From Lineus longissimus (Eukaryota > Nemertea > Pilidiophora > Heteronemertea > Lineidae): a stretch of 64,000 bases of DNA. This document shows, in pieces, positions 37,720 through 52,000 of the stretch. The stretch spans positions 188,501 to 252,500 of the forward strand of contig NC_088315.1 of NCBI RefSeq assembly GCF_910592395.1, read 5' to 3'. Numbering within the stretch: position 1 is the first letter of the stretch; every line of letters begins with the position of its first letter. Both the position numbers and the translations under genes were made by a program. Below the pieces are notes generated by a model. It was not told the DNA's origin and searched no databases. It was given only the letters and a program-made list of their open reading frames with translations.

Positions 37720-40280
37720 CTCCAGTCTCAAGAATAGACCTTATGCAACTCAGGCAACAGACCAATCAAAAACTTCTTCTTCTCTGTTTGTTTTAAGACA
37801 GACAGTCCAGTTCCTGTGATGATTGCTGTTGCCGTCGGTCCTAGTTACCATGATGATGGTCCTGGATGCCGGTTCTGCGTGGCCTTCTGACCGCCACTTC
37901 TATTTGAAATTTGCCATCGGCCTCATTTTGATAGCAATGGCCTTAATCACCCATCGGTGCAGCCTGACTTGGAATGAAAGTGATCAGTTGCTTAATCAGA
38001 CTGACGTCTCAATGTAACTTCTGATTAACCATCATGTCCGTATTCTGCTTCACTTTCTTGTCCAATTACTTGTTATTTTACGCGGGGCGGAATGCTGATG
38101 TTTAAATCTTGCATGGTAAGTAGTGGGTCAAGAGAATGGGAGCGATGGTTTGGCAGGTTGCCCGCTCATGCCATGGCCTCCTCTTAGATGGCCTCTCTTA
38201 AGCCGTTAAGAGCCAGCAACCAACAGCAGAAATGATGACTTTGGTGAAGTTATGGGCTGGTTCTGCTGCAACTCTAACGACTTTGTAACAATGACATTCA
38301 AATCAATCTGAACATCTGCTTCATATTTTTCCATATTCTAAGCTGGACAAATTTGTTTGGAAGGTGAAAATCAAACCCCTAATATGTTCATTGAGTCTTT
38401 AAACTGCATGTTGGAAGTATTTTCAGCCAATTTTGGAGGAGTGATTTCTGGCAACACTCAAAGTGTACTCCCAATGCATTTTCCTTTGCCATATCCAGCA
38501 GTCAAGGAGTTTTATATTCACTGACACTGGTCAAAAGAGTACAAAACTCCAAAAGTGGTCACAGGTGTTGATTGAGTCAATTTCCCTCAGTCAGTGATAT
38601 CTTACTGATCAGGTCGTTCACCTCCATGGATGGATCTAGACCAGATCAATATGATCCCATAGTAGTCCCAGTGTAATCTGGTATGTCTAGCAGACACAGA
38701 CACACACATCGGATCGAGACAGCAGGTATCTTCCTCTTCATTGTCCTGGTGTCATCCTGATTCTGGCCTGGTCAACAACTACAACAGCGTTTCTTCCTCA
38801 GTAGACGGCATATCCTTTCCTTCTTGCCGGATGAGGGTCATTCACACTTTACCTAAGGCACGAAACCATACAAATGTCTGGTACCTGGTAAACTACCAGG
38901 GTCCACAGCAGGGCAAGCTATTGCCCACAGCAACCCTGGCACTAATGCTACATTCCTCAAGCAAACTAAGGCAAAACTACATCACGGCAGAAAATTATCA
39001 GCAAACATAGATCACAACGAACTGACTCCTGTCACAGGCACAAAAGGTCAGTCTTTAGGAGGCCTGTGTAGGAATTCAATGACGCACATCAGCTTGATCG
39101 CTTTGATGGTACATGTACATTTCTTCAACAATTGCTCATGACCTTGATCAGACCTGCTTCACCTATGAGAGGTTAGCCTAGAGCAGCCATGAGTAGCCTG
39201 TCCTACATGTCTACCTGAGATGACCTTGACATTTATCATGCTGATATCACACCTGGCTAAAGATATACAGCAAAGGAGATGCTGAGACAGCCTCTATCCA
39301 GCTTCCCATGGAGAGACCTGTTGATTCTGCTATAGATAGGTTGAGAGAGCTTTTATCAGCTTGGCACATAGTTCAGGGGAGACCCTGTTAATCCTGCTAT
39401 AGCAGAGAATGGCTGGTGTCTCTCTAAAGTCCAACCAGCTTAAGGTGTCAACCAGAGTAGCCTATGAGTGCTGTCTTCACAGTCACAATCAGAGAAGGAA
39501 CCTTGAAGGCTGCACTGCTCAGCACATCGCTCACTTTTGACAGCCACATTTCAACAACCGGTAGTTCTATTTCTTGAGAGATCCTTGCATAAGCAAGCTG
39601 AAATACCTCCATGACATGTCTGAAGTTAGCATAGCATCAAGATGCATATGGATATGATGATCTTCACAGCATAACACAACCAATCAGCTTTCCTCCAAAC
39701 TCAAAGACAAAAGTAGTTTTACTATACGATCTGCCTTGCTAAGGGCCACCCCATCCATCGCCCAGCCCATAAAGTGAAATCTCTAACATGTCAAACAGAC
39801 AGCTACAAGCCCCCACAGGACCAAACCAACCCAATTCATCTTGTTGTATTCTCCACTAACAAATGCCTGGCCAGTTACAACTGTCTTAGTAGAAGAATCT
39901 AATTTTACCCAGTGGTCCACTCTCGCCGCCCAATAGTCCAATCTTGGCCGACATATAATCATGCCTCAAACAGGATTATCTGCAACACTCGAGATCGATA
40001 GTGGCACCACTGTCTCGGCAACATTACAACCAACAAATACGGTAACCATGGTTACTGACATTACAACGGAGGAATACAGTTACCATGGTTATAATCTTCC
40101 AACGGTCACAAAATAACTTCATCAGTTTGGCGTAAAATGAGTCAGAGAGTATCAGGGTATTGACAGGGACATTAGCAAACTGGCCATTCAGTCATCCTGG
40201 AGTCAACACATGATTCAATTCTGTCATTGCACTAATTTATATGAAACAATGATTGCTGCAGACAAATCGTAACCAGGTCA
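37720..40280. other. Intergenic DNA, no recognised gene
   Basis: Short ORFs near 37823 and 38741 show no family resemblance. No tandem array and no RNA gene recognised. Confidence 0.4.
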
Positions 40281-40284
40281 GTGC

Positions 40285-40515
40285 ACGCGGGGAGCTCTGG
40301 AAAGCTCTCTCAGTTTGGTTGGAAGGACCATTGACCTTTAGAAAGCAAAACTGCCAGGTTGACACATACAGTGGAACCCCGGTAACAGGCCGGCCGGGGA
40401 GCTCTGGAAAGCTCTCTCAATTTGGTTGGAAGGACCATTGACCTTTAGAAAGCAAAACTGCCAGGTTGACACATACAGTTGAACCCTGGTAACAGGCCGG
40501 CCGGGGAGCTATGAC
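40285..40515. repeat. About 107-bp tandem duplication carrying a dispersed-repeat end
   Basis: Two copies of a block that contains GGGAGCTCTGGAAAGCTCTC and ends with ACAGTGGAACCCCGGTAACA or ACAGTTGAACCCTGGTAACA plus GGCCGGCCGGGG. A third partial start lies at about 40500. The ends match the fragment at 36399. Confidence 0.8.
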
Positions 40516-40559
40516 AACATCTTAGTCAACTATCAATGACCACCGACAGACAGCTCACA

Positions 40560-43500
40560 TTCAAGTCTAGGTGGCCAGGGAGCTCGAGAAAGCTCTCTTA
40601 ATCCAGGTACAAGGACAACACAGTGCCAATGCCTACCGTCAAGCTTGTAGTTCTTGGGGCATAGACACCTTGATCGCTCATGCAGTGGTGTTGTCATACC
40701 ATCCGTGATACATGTGCCACTGAATATTCACCGCTAGGCAACAGATGTATTCAACTGGTTTTCTATATGACAACTGTTGAAAACTGAAGCAGTTGAAGGA
40801 AGACCAACGAGGCCCAATCAAACATAATATTTCAGTTCTGAAGACGTCATTTTCAAATACACAAGTTCTACGTCCAAACATTTTTAGGTGAGGTGAAATA
40901 GTGAAACAGCTGTAGAAGATCTCAGCTTGCATAGAAGAATGCAGAATAAATCACTTGAAAATAAGTAAACCAAGAAAGAAACAGTCAGTAAACCACACAC
41001 TGACGAAGAGCCTTCGATCTTGGGAAGAGCTAGATGGTCAACAACCAGGGCAATACTGTCTCTTATAATCCACTTTGGGCGAGCAAGGCACACAATACAC
41101 CAATGCCAGCCATTCTGGCACCACTTACAGATGGTGGCTGAGATAAAACAGACAGGGGCAGTGCTTGCTTTTTCAAGTCGGTTTTGATGTTGGCAAAGAC
41201 TGTTCCATTCCCTGGCAGCCTTCTCAATCTGCAGGCTGACATGACAACTCTGTGGTTCTTCAAATGGCTTCAAAAGAGAAGACAGATCCTCTGTCAATCA
41301 GACTAAGAGGCAAAGGTAGCTAAACACCTATACAGTAGCCCACTCTGTGCTAGCCTTCCCCCATCTATATACCCAACCACAGGAGCTAGCCTACTCAATC
41401 CAATGCAATGTACAGGAGAAGTAGCCTATATAGCAATGGCAGAGTCAGCAAGGAATACCCTGGAGATCGGCCCAAGCTCTAGAGGTTTACATAGGAAGAG
41501 ATAAATAACTAATGACGCACTGGATATGCTCAGGTTCCGCAAAATCAAACATTTCATATTCATTTCCAGCGCTTGGGCAAGGGTCTTGGGATTGCATTGG
41601 CATTACCAAAGCTATCGCCGAGGCTAAGGTGGAGGGACCAGGCTATCATAGCAATGCTCTGACTGAGACCCTGGGACCATGTGTTCCAATATGTCATTTA
41701 ACACAAACCCTCATAACCTTGACCAAAGACCTGGAACTTAAAGCTGATCTGCATGGCTAAACACTCTGTTTGTGCTGACATTGTCATATGAGCTGGGGTT
41801 TTCTCCGCAACCTCATTCACACATCAAACTGCCTCCCTATGTTGAGTGAGAATAAGATGCTTTTCAACATGATTGAAATACAAACAGAATGGGTTAACGA
41901 TCGTGGTAGAAACAGGTGATAATGAAGGTGCTCAGTTTGGTATGTTGGTGATGAGTCTACCTGCCCAGTGTTGGTGTAATGGAGGATGATGCTAAGGCTA
42001 TCTTATTAAACACATAACAACATCATTACACTCAGTAAGATCACCATCTCAACATTTCATCCCGGTCAGATCAAGGCATATCATAATATTCAAGGGGAAG
42101 GGTCTTACTGAAAGTATTGAAAACTAGGTTAATGGCTGGGTGCTCCACTAACCTTTTGACCAAAGCAGAACAGCCAACAACACACAATAACCCTTAAACA
42201 CAGACACATCCCAAGAGTCATGATCAAAGCTTCGTCTGCAGCCAGGAATTATAGCCCACCCCAATAACGGCCCCACCTCAAATGTCTGTCACACCAACCA
42301 ACACCACCACCACAGAATCACCAGACTGCCACGATAGACCTAAACCAAATTGCCACCACACTGCACCCAATAAACATGATCTGAAATCCACTCCTCTCAC
42401 TCCCATGGCAAGCTAATAGGATGTTATAGCTTCCGACATTTCATTGGTAATTTCTATAATGAGAGCCAGAATGGAAAGGGTGAATAGAGCTCACATTAGA
42501 CAAACCAACCAGAGAAGCCACACAAGTGGGTGGCTCGCCTTGAGCCTCAAGACACGAACTGTAAACATATTATGTTTTACAAATAGTCGATTCTATTGAT
42601 TGCATGAAACTACAGCATATTCTTTCATGTGACAAGTTCAACTGAGGACTGTGTTTCCATAGGAGGTAGCAAGAGAGGGCAGACTCCATCAGACTACAGT
42701 CCGAAACCTGTCAAGTTTCAGCTGATTCTCTAATACTGGCTGGCCCTAGTACGTCAAGGTGACTTTCCCATATGTAGATGTAGCAAGAGAGAGCACAGCC
42801 TGTCAGTCTGTAGCCCGAAACCAGTCAAGTTCCAGCTGATTCTATGGGTCCACCTTCTAATTCTAAGACAAGTCCTTTATTTGCTTACCTTTTATTATAT
42901 CTCTCCGTACTGCACCCAGTTATTCCAACTGACCGATGGCGAACGTTACATCTTCATTATCAGAGCTGAAGATGGCAGGATCTGAAAAGGACATGCGACA
43001 GGTCAGTTTTGTGAAGGAATCACTTTGATACGTACATGTGCATGCACATCAATGGTCAGCATGGCATTTCCTTACAGATTCCTAACAACAATATCGTGAA
43101 GTATACATTCAGCATGATATGCAACCCTGAAAAAAGACTGAGATGACATTTTTCATGAGTTACTTCAGACCAACCTTTGGATTTATAAAGTAGTTTGGCA
43201 TCCATGAGTCTCCAGGAGACATCATTGTCAAGGACCAGCGGCAAAGCTCATGACAAGCTTCAACTTCAGACTGGGAAGAGCAGTGTGGCTCGGATAGGGA
43301 AGTTACTGTAGAAACACATTCAAGTGTGCCTTGGACAGGGTAGAACAGTGTAGAGCAGAGTGGCTTGGACAGTATTTCGACCCCTAACCCAGCACGAGTC
43401 TGACACTCAAGCTCAGCACTGTGACCACTCAGTTATCATCATCGATACTAACCATCCCATCATAGATCAGCCGTCTGATCAAAGTCCTTTACCCAACATA

Positions 43501-43800
43501 AATATTGGTGCAACTGACAGAAACACAACCCAGTAAATCATGAAGCCACTGATCGGCCATGACCCAGATATCGAGCTCCTTCGGCAAGGCTTAGACGATT
43601 GTCCTTGGGGAATACGACAGTCCTACTGCTTACACTCATATCTCTATATCACAAGATCAAAGTCACAAATGGTCGCCATGGAAACAGGAACTGACTGCAT
43701 ATGAATGAAATAAGTAAGGCGGAGGGCACAGCCGAAATGTTATCTAATCTTGGGGATGATCAGGCATGTTGAGTTGAAACAAATTCTACATCCCAATTTT
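40560..43800. other. Intergenic DNA, no recognised gene; one imperfect duplication
   Basis: An imperfect direct duplication at about 42660-42845 has two copies roughly 120 bp apart sharing GTAGCAAGAGAG and CAGCTGATTCT. A 137-codon open stretch on the minus strand (40884-41297) was not recognised and has no convincing splice borders. Confidence 0.4.
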
Positions 43801-43804
43801 CAGA

Positions 43805-44265
43805 TTATGCCTATAGCTTACCATCATCATACAGGTTATGGGTTTCGTCCTATCCACTGACAATTACCAGGACAACAAACCAACTGTGACCCAGCATTAT
43901 GCCTATAGCTTACCATCATCATACAGGTTATGGGTTTCGTCCTATCCACCAACAATGACCAGGACAACTAACCAACTGTGACCCAGCATTATGCCTATAG
44001 CTTACCATCATCATACAATTTATGGGTTTCGTCCTATCCACCAACAATGACCAGGACAACTAACCAACTGTGACCCAGCATTATGCCTAGAGCTTACCAT
44101 CATCATACAGGTTATGGGTTTCGTCCTATCCACCGACAATGACCAGGACAACTAACCAACTGTGACCCAGCATTATGCCTATAGCTTAATACCATCATCA
44201 TACAGGTTATGGGTTTCGTCCTATCCACTGACAATGACCAGGACAACTAACCAACTGTGACCAAG
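43805..44265. repeat. 92-bp tandem repeat, 5 copies
   Basis: TATGCCTATAGCTTACCATC starts at 43806, 43898, 43990, 44082 and 44174, giving an exact 92-bp period. Copies contain TTATGGGTTTCGTCCTATCC. They vary by a few substitutions and one 3-bp insertion (AAT) in the last copy. Confidence 0.95.
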
Positions 44266-44269
44266 CCCC

Positions 44270-47200
44270 AGGGCATAAAAGCCAAGCTAGGTATTCTCAA
44301 ATTCAAGTAGATCTCTGAAACCTTGAAGTATGTAAAAGTATGAAAGGCTGTTAACATCTTAAAACAATAGGCTATTTATTGGCCCATGCAAGCACTGGTG
44401 TGCCAAACTGTCACCATGAGGCAAACTCCAGGACAGGGTTGCCATCAGGCACCCTACCAAGTGTTAAAGAATTATCAATACTTCTTCACCAATACAAGCA
44501 CTGGTGTGCCAAATCGCCATCAGAGGCAAACTCCACCAGTCTCAAGGGCACTCGGAGACATGTCTATAAATAAACTCCAAGGAGATAGTCTCTCTCTCGA
44601 GATGCGCTAGAAATGTTTCCACGTGAAAGGATAGATTTTGGCAGCACCATCAAGCATGATTAGTGTCCATGCTCCTCATAATCTATATCCCACAAGAAGA
44701 GTCGCGGGAATACGATTATGTGTTTGCATAATAGAGAGGCTGCGTCTATTTACAAACTTTATTCCCGATGGAGAATATGCTGCCACAAGTCAGGAGCATT
44801 GGAATATGTTTTCGGCCTGTAAGTTCTGGCAAGAGTCAATGGCAGGGTGGGAAAGGTGGAAGGAGTGAAAAATATTGCGAAGCATGGTGATTGGGTTTGC
44901 CATGGGTTCAGCAAGTGTCTGGGCAGACCTTATTGCCATCACAGACTACAACTGCAACTCCTGAATCAAGTGCCAACTCCTCAATCAAGTGCCATTTGAG
45001 AACTTGATTCCCAATAACCCAAGCACCTGTAAGTGTTTCTGAGAAGACGACTCAAAACCCCACCCTGTTTTAGGCTATCCCTGTACAACATGGTCTAAAA
45101 CACATCATGAGAATCAATATGACTGCCAATGCGAGGTCGACATCAACATCACATTATGTTCTACAGTATTTCCTCACTCAACAGTCCATTATGGATAGAT
45201 CAGAGTGACCCTGGTGATGTGATCACCAATTAGATCTCTTTTGTAACCAACGACAATATTCCAATGCTATGATCAATACATATTTATAGAACATAGTGGT
45301 TCAACGCTGAAATCACCTCGGTTAGGTAAAACCCTGGAGTAGATCAAAGTCAGTCTGCTAGTGTTCTTATGTGTATAGGACAACCAGTGACTAAGTCCAT
45401 GGACCTGAGACCTGAGTCACCCAAACCACTGATTCAGACCTATTACACAATTGCAATGATCTAATCATTGACCGGGAGCCCTTGGGACAGCCAACAACAT
45501 GTACCTGTCCAGGACACGATGCGAATTTGGCTCAAACTACGTTACAACTCACAACTCAAACCAAGGATGACAACGATGATGTTCTACCCCGTGAGGTATA
45601 GGACCACACTGTACAGATGGTGGCCTGCTGGATAACTGACAATGATTCGTCAAGGGCTAAGTCCAGGCCTTTGCATAGGAGTATGAGGAGTATAGGAGTA
45701 ACGATCTAATGAGACTTCCTCAAAAAGACAAACGCAATCTCCATACATAATCGAGTGGCCTTGATCAAGTGTTCAGATTCTCCAATACAAGCTCCGTATA
45801 ATAAAATGCCCCTGGTCAGCTATCATCACATGGTGTGTCTGTGAGAGAAAAGAAATCAATTGTCTTTTTCTGTGATGATGTATTGGTTAATCACGTTTTC
45901 TCTTGTAAGGTCAGAGGGATTGGAATGACATCATCATTTGGCTGTTTCAGTGGTCGATTGACGTCATACATTGCTTTCCAGCACTGGATACATCGCAGCT
46001 GACATATAGCACCACGAGGGATTTCGATAATGACAAGTTGGGGTTGATCAGTTTCAACACAATATGGCTTTCTCTGATTCCTTGAGGAGATTTATACTGA
46101 CTAGTATGCAAGGCAGACAGTCACACCTTACTTTCTCTGTATTTCATATTGGCAAGCATCCTCCCACAGCAACAAACAGAAGGCCTGCTCCTGGAGGATG
46201 ACTGGTATGTGGTGTAAACTGGCAGCACCTTGACAAACATTTCTTCTCTAGTTGGGTCCACATTCCAAGGCATACTCTGAAATGCTGAAGGTATCACTGG
46301 GCAATAATCTGCTAGTCACATCAAAATGACAGCTAACTCAGTCAGATTCCTGCATTGGGTCTACTCCCACATACAAGCCAAATTAACTCAGCTGTAATTT
46401 TTTTAATTCTAATTGAAATGATAATATTAATAAACTTGTCGGTGATCCAGGCCCGAGACCCAGACAATACCACATGCCCTCATTCATATGAAAGTAGGTG
46501 TTCACATGGAATATAAGTGCACCTGGTGACTTGTTGCCGTTTAGGTGAACAGTTTACAAAAAAGACAACTTTCCCACCACTGGTCCTATAGGCAGCTAGC
46601 TGGTCCACCACGCTGAGCCAGGGGCCTGCCAAGCTAAACCAGGGGGTACCACGCTGACCCCCAATTCCCAATCACACAGAAACCACCATTGTGAACACAT
46701 GTTCATTTCAGCCAAAGAAACTTGACTTGACTGTTAACCCTGCTTATCATCAAGAAGTAAGGGATTAGTCATTAGGTATGAAGCACTCCTACTTCACCTA
46801 GCCATCACAGCCCTTATTACGCTCGCCTACATCTTTTAGTAAATGTCAGATAAGGAGATATTATGTCGTTTGTATTGCAAGGCCCCCTTCGCCTTAATCC
46901 CTCAAGCAAATGTCACATGCCCTATATTCCATACATGCTTGCCTTAGATTGATACCTGATCTGTGGGGTCAATAAGTGAAAGGTCAACAAGCAAATACCA
47001 ACAGACCAATAACCTTGTTCTTAGGAGGGGATCGCTGTTTGATCTTCTTTTATTGGAGACAGGAATAGATTGTCACTGTATGCAAGTCTTTCACAGAATC
47101 AGGCTAAGAAAGATCAAAGCGGCCCTCCCTGGACTGAAGATTCTTTAATAAGAGTATTTTGACCGATAACTTTGAGGGGTAGTAACATAGACCTGGGCTG

Positions 47201-47720
47201 GAACCACAGTTGCATACGGTTCAAACTGCAGCCTGCTACTTGATACATTATGTATTTCCCTGAACCATGCACTCAATACTTTCCTCATCAATGAGTCTCG
47301 ACGCAGCCGAATTAGCTTCATTTCCCAGAATCTTCGCCCAAGTATACCGGCTCACTATGAGCATCTCCGCCACAACATACGAAGAATTGGTAACATTTCT
47401 CCGAAGCCTGTTGCTCCAAGGCCAACATGTAGCCGTTCAACAAAAACGCCAGCATTCACTAACAACGGAATATGATAGAAGATCTAATGCAAGACTCAGT
47501 TTGTACCCATGGTTACCATGGAAACTGTGAACCAAGTGTTGCTCTAGCTCTTATAGGTTTCCATGGATGATCAGGGGAACATAGTCCATGCTAAGGTAAT
47601 GCTTGACATATCTTACTCTGCCTTTCGGTGGTTTTCATAAGAAGAGACTGAATTCATGACACTTGTCAGTGAATGGTTGCCGTTGCAGACCACATTGAGA
47701 CACTTCCACTTTTGTACATA
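44270..47720. other. Intergenic DNA, no recognised gene
   Basis: The segment ACAAGCACTGGTGTGCCAAA with following sequence occurs twice near 44390 and 44497. An 87-codon open stretch at 47267-47530 is unrecognised. No RNA gene or transposon protein seen. Confidence 0.4.
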
Positions 47721-47725
47721 GTTCT

Positions 47726-48418
47726 GCACTCTAGATCAGTGGGGTTTCTTGACACACAAGGATCTGAGATTGCACTCTAGATCAGTGGGGTTTCTTGACA
47801 CACAAGGATCTGAGATTGCACTCTAGATCAGTGGGGTTTCTTGACACACAAGGATCTGAGATTGCACTCTGGATCAGTGGGGTTTCTTGACACACAAGGA
47901 TCTGAGACTGCACTCTAGATCAGAGGGGTTTCTTGACACACAAGGATCTGAGATTGCACTCTAGATCAGTGGGGTTTCTTGACACACAAGGATCTGAGAC
48001 TGCACTCTAGATCAGTGGGGTTTCTTGACACACAAGGATCTGAGACTGCACTCTAGATCAGTGGGGTTTCTTGACACACAAGGATCTGAGACTGCACTCT
48101 AGATCAGAGGGGTTTCTTGACACACAAGGATCTGAGATTGCACTCTAGATCAGTGGGGTTTCTTGACACACAAGGATCTGAGACTGCACTCTAGATCAGT
48201 GGGGTTTCTTGACACACAAGGATCTGAGATTGCACTCTAGATCAGTGGGGTTTCTTGACACACAAGGATCTGAGATTGCACTCTAGATCAGTGGGGTTTC
48301 TTGACACACAAGGATCTGAGACTGCACTCTAGATCAGTGGGGTTTCTTGACACACAAGGATCTGAGATTGCACTCTAGATCAGTGGGGTTTCTTGACACA
48401 CGAGGATCTGAGATTGCA
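47726..48418. repeat. 46-bp minisatellite, 15 copies
   Basis: The unit is GCACTCTAGATCAGTGGGGT, then TTCTTGACACACAAGGATCTGAGA(T/C)T. Copies vary at GTGGGG/GAGGGG and GAGATT/GAGACT. The unit is not a multiple of three, so there are no long ORFs. Confidence 0.95.
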
Positions 48419-48510
48419 AAGTCCCCTTGACAGGCAGCTTGGAGTTTTCAATTCCGCTGAGTATCTGATGACAACCTGAACCATTGTGACAAGTTTCCAA
48501 CTACAAATAA

Positions 48511-49086
48511 AAGGTTAAGCCCAAGCCTGGTTTGTGCCTACTCTCTCCAGGGTATCAACCCTACCTCCTGTTTTATACCATAAAGGTGGAGCCCAAGCCT
48601 GGTTTGTGCCTACTCTCTCCAGGGTATCAACCCTACCTCCTGTTTTATACCATAAAGGTGGAGCCCAAGCCTGGTTTGTGCCTACTCTCTCCAGGGTATC
48701 AACCCTACCTCCTGTTTTATACCATAAAGGTGGAGCCCAAGCCTGGTTTGTGCCTACTCTCTCCAGGGTATCAACCCTACCTCCTGTTTTATACCATAAA
48801 GGTGGAGCCCAAGCCTGGTTTGTGCCTACTCTCTCCAGGGTATCAACCCTACCTCCTGTTTTATACCATAAAGGTGGAGCCCAAGCCTGGTTTGTGCCTA
48901 CTCTCTCCAGGGTATCAACCCTACCTCCTGTTTTATACCATAAAGGTGGAGCCCAAGCCTGGTTTGTGCCTACTCTCTCCAGGGTATCAACCCTACCTCC
49001 TGTTTTATACCATAAAGGTGGAGCCCAAGCCTGGTTTGTGCCTACTCTCTCCAGGGTATCAACCCTACCTCCTGTTTTATACCATC
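48511..49086. repeat. 72-bp minisatellite, 8 almost perfect copies
   Basis: The unit starts AAGGTGGAGCCCAAGCCTGG and contains CTACTCTCTCCAGGGTATCA. The first copy has AAGGTTAAGC; the others look identical. The 24-codon period leaves two plus-strand frames open (189 and 224 codons), which I read as artefacts. Confidence 0.95.
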
Positions 49087-49089
49087 AGC

Positions 49090-52000
49090 AATGGCCAGAT
49101 TGATTCTGAATTGTTTGGTCTATTGGTCACGAGTTACGACACATCATTAATTACGTCCAATCAACACTATGTTTGCATTGGGGAAAAGGGTGATCGCAGT
49201 AACTAGACACACATGATGAAAGTTTTTGCCAATATTTTCTGGGAAAATAATGATTTGTAATTCAGAAGCTAAATAGTGACTCTGACTTCAGTGCATATTG
49301 AACAACAGGAACTGGATGATGACTATTTGTATGAACTGCTCTGCATGGGCTTGACATCTTTGGCAGAGAGCAAAATGTGTCAACTCCATCGTCATAACGA
49401 GTAGCTCTTAGTTAGTATCACAACTTCATCCTACCTCAGTCTTTAGAGGACAGTATTATGATGATGGCATCCCGCAATCAGCCCTTCATATAGTGTTTAG
49501 CTAGTTAGCTTTGTCAGTGAATAGTACCAACCAATGACACCAGCATGAGCACAAGATGCATCATATTGACTCCACTTGATAATGATCAGAATCATTTTCC
49601 CTAGTATGTGAAGATGTGACTTCATGGTCGGTACCCAACTCCAATTTCTATGACTGGGTCATACCAGACACTCTGAAATAAGTCTGGCATGCAGTCAGCC
49701 CATCTAACTTTGCATAGCGATGTTCTGTTCAAACCTTCTCCTCAACCATGCATGTCAGCCAACAGGTAGCAGGGGGCTAAAAGTGGTTTCTACACTACAA
49801 GGCCTAGAAAGCAATGAACTTGTAAGCTGATCATGTGAAGGCTACAGGTAACATCATCAAGGATGTGTACATATTGTACAAAGTTACAGCAGCTCCAACA
49901 ACAGTGTATACAACACATAGGCCTAAAAACAGTATAACAGCTAAAGGTGGCTGGCATCTATGAGGTTTGAAATACAGCCCTGCACAGTTGATAGCTTTGA
50001 CTCCATGGGCAGAGGACCCCTCCATCAATGGTCGAGTGGCCCAGGGGGTCAGGGTACCATGTTAGGGTGGCCCACCCTCCCAATCCCATGCCCCTCGCAC
50101 AAAATTGGATGAGGATATCATGGGCAATGACAATGAACACGTTTTGTCCTGGGCCGGCTTAGGGTGGTTTGTCAATTTTGTGGCATTTGGTCAGGATTTA
50201 GTTTCGTGGAGAACTCTGGGATGCTTCTACTAAGCAGTACGAGTTTCACATGGTTTATCCCATATCAATTCATTTTTTCATAAACCCAATCATCAGTTCA
50301 TATTTCATATATGAGAAGTGTGTTCTTGCAGTGTATGCTGTGCTTAATATTTGTATTTGACAGGTGTAACATTTATCAATCATTCATTCACATAAACACA
50401 TTGTAAAACCAAATCCTATTCTGGATTAGAAAACATAACAATAGATCAATTTAACCTGGCTTAACACAATTGTGCTAACTAAAGCTTGACCACATGTGTC
50501 AAGACAAACACTGATTGTATTCATTTACTGCTCTTCTTAGCTCTTGATAGCATAACAAGGGACTTTACCCAACTGCCACAAGTCAGGTATTCAATCAAGA
50601 CCAGACCACATTTGACATGGTCTGCTAAGCTGTGTTGGGGTGGAGTGGTGATCACAGATCAGTCCTAGTGTCATGAAATACTTGTGCTTTAGTACTATGC
50701 ATTGTTCAGCACTGATTTGGGAGGTCGATGTTTGGCCAAGGACTATTATCAGTGGCCTCTCTATCAAGTCAGCCCTGAATTATTGTGGACAGCATAGCAA
50801 AACTCACAGCAGAACCTCCAGGAGAATTGCCAGTTACATGACACATCATACAAGGTACTGTGGAATCATACAATAGTTGATCCATTGATCCTTTTTGTCG
50901 TGAAAGACTTTTATGGGCTATAAATTATCAGTCCTTTTAGATAAGACCACCAATAAATTACATGATCTACAAAACGTCAATCTTATGCTTGCAATATGAA
51001 TACCTTGTGATAAGATTCTCCATGTAGAACTATATATCGACCTCCTATAAAGCACTCAGAAAATCTTTTCTCTTTGTTTTCTCAGTGCATATTACAGTAA
51101 AGTAGAGGTAACTGCTGGTGAGCTTCTCAACCCACCGATTCTGCCACAATGCACATTTTATTCATGCACGTGCATGCAATAAACCAAAGTCTGTGCCACT
51201 AATGTACAGGCTCATAATCCACACACTTGTTACTTTTCAGGCTAAATACACCACATTTAGCGATTTTGATTGCTGAGGGCTTAAAAAACGTCTTGCCAAA
51301 GTTGGAATACACACAAGGGCATTGATTCATTAAGAATATAGGGTGCAGGTTGACCTGAAGGTTGTGGAGTCTGCAGAAAAAGTGAATTCACTATATCATT
51401 CAGTCGTTACAACGTGTGGTCCGTCAACACACAGTGTTTGAAATCATTCTACTGGCCATACCAAGCATGTGAAACAATAACAAATCAATCCTGCTTTATG
51501 TCTATCAATCCATATGTGGGCGCTGTAAGCTTTGAAATTTATGAATGGGCAGAATTTATTATTCTATAGCTTATTTTCTGCATGGATCAAAGTAGTAATA
51601 CTAGTATGTCCCAGAAGGTCAAGTGTACAAGTGTAGTACGTGTGTAGTACGTGTGTAGTACATGTGTAGTACATGTACCAGCAGACGAGGTGTTCATTTT
51701 ATGTTTCTGCTGATGGAGGTCATTCTTTAACATTGTAGTACATTGTGTTCCTTCCCAATGTTACCCTTTTAAACTATAAGCTTACTTCAGGTACTTTATA
51801 CAATTTTGAAGCCAGCACATGCAAGACACAAGAGGAAACTGAAGTCCTAGGTGTGCTAAGCCAAATGAAATCATAAAACGTTATTCTTACAACAAAGATG
51901 TTTGTAACTACTAAAAAAATGTGTTGTCCTTACAGTTATAACCTCTAGAATAAACATAGGCCTACTCTAAACTTTCTTAAAGGCAGTAATCTAAGGCTTC

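Noticed and set aside
48532-49206. Plus-strand ORFs of 189 and 224 codons
   Set aside because: Eight copies of a 72-bp unit read in two frames; no codon-level selection is visible because the copies are identical at DNA level.
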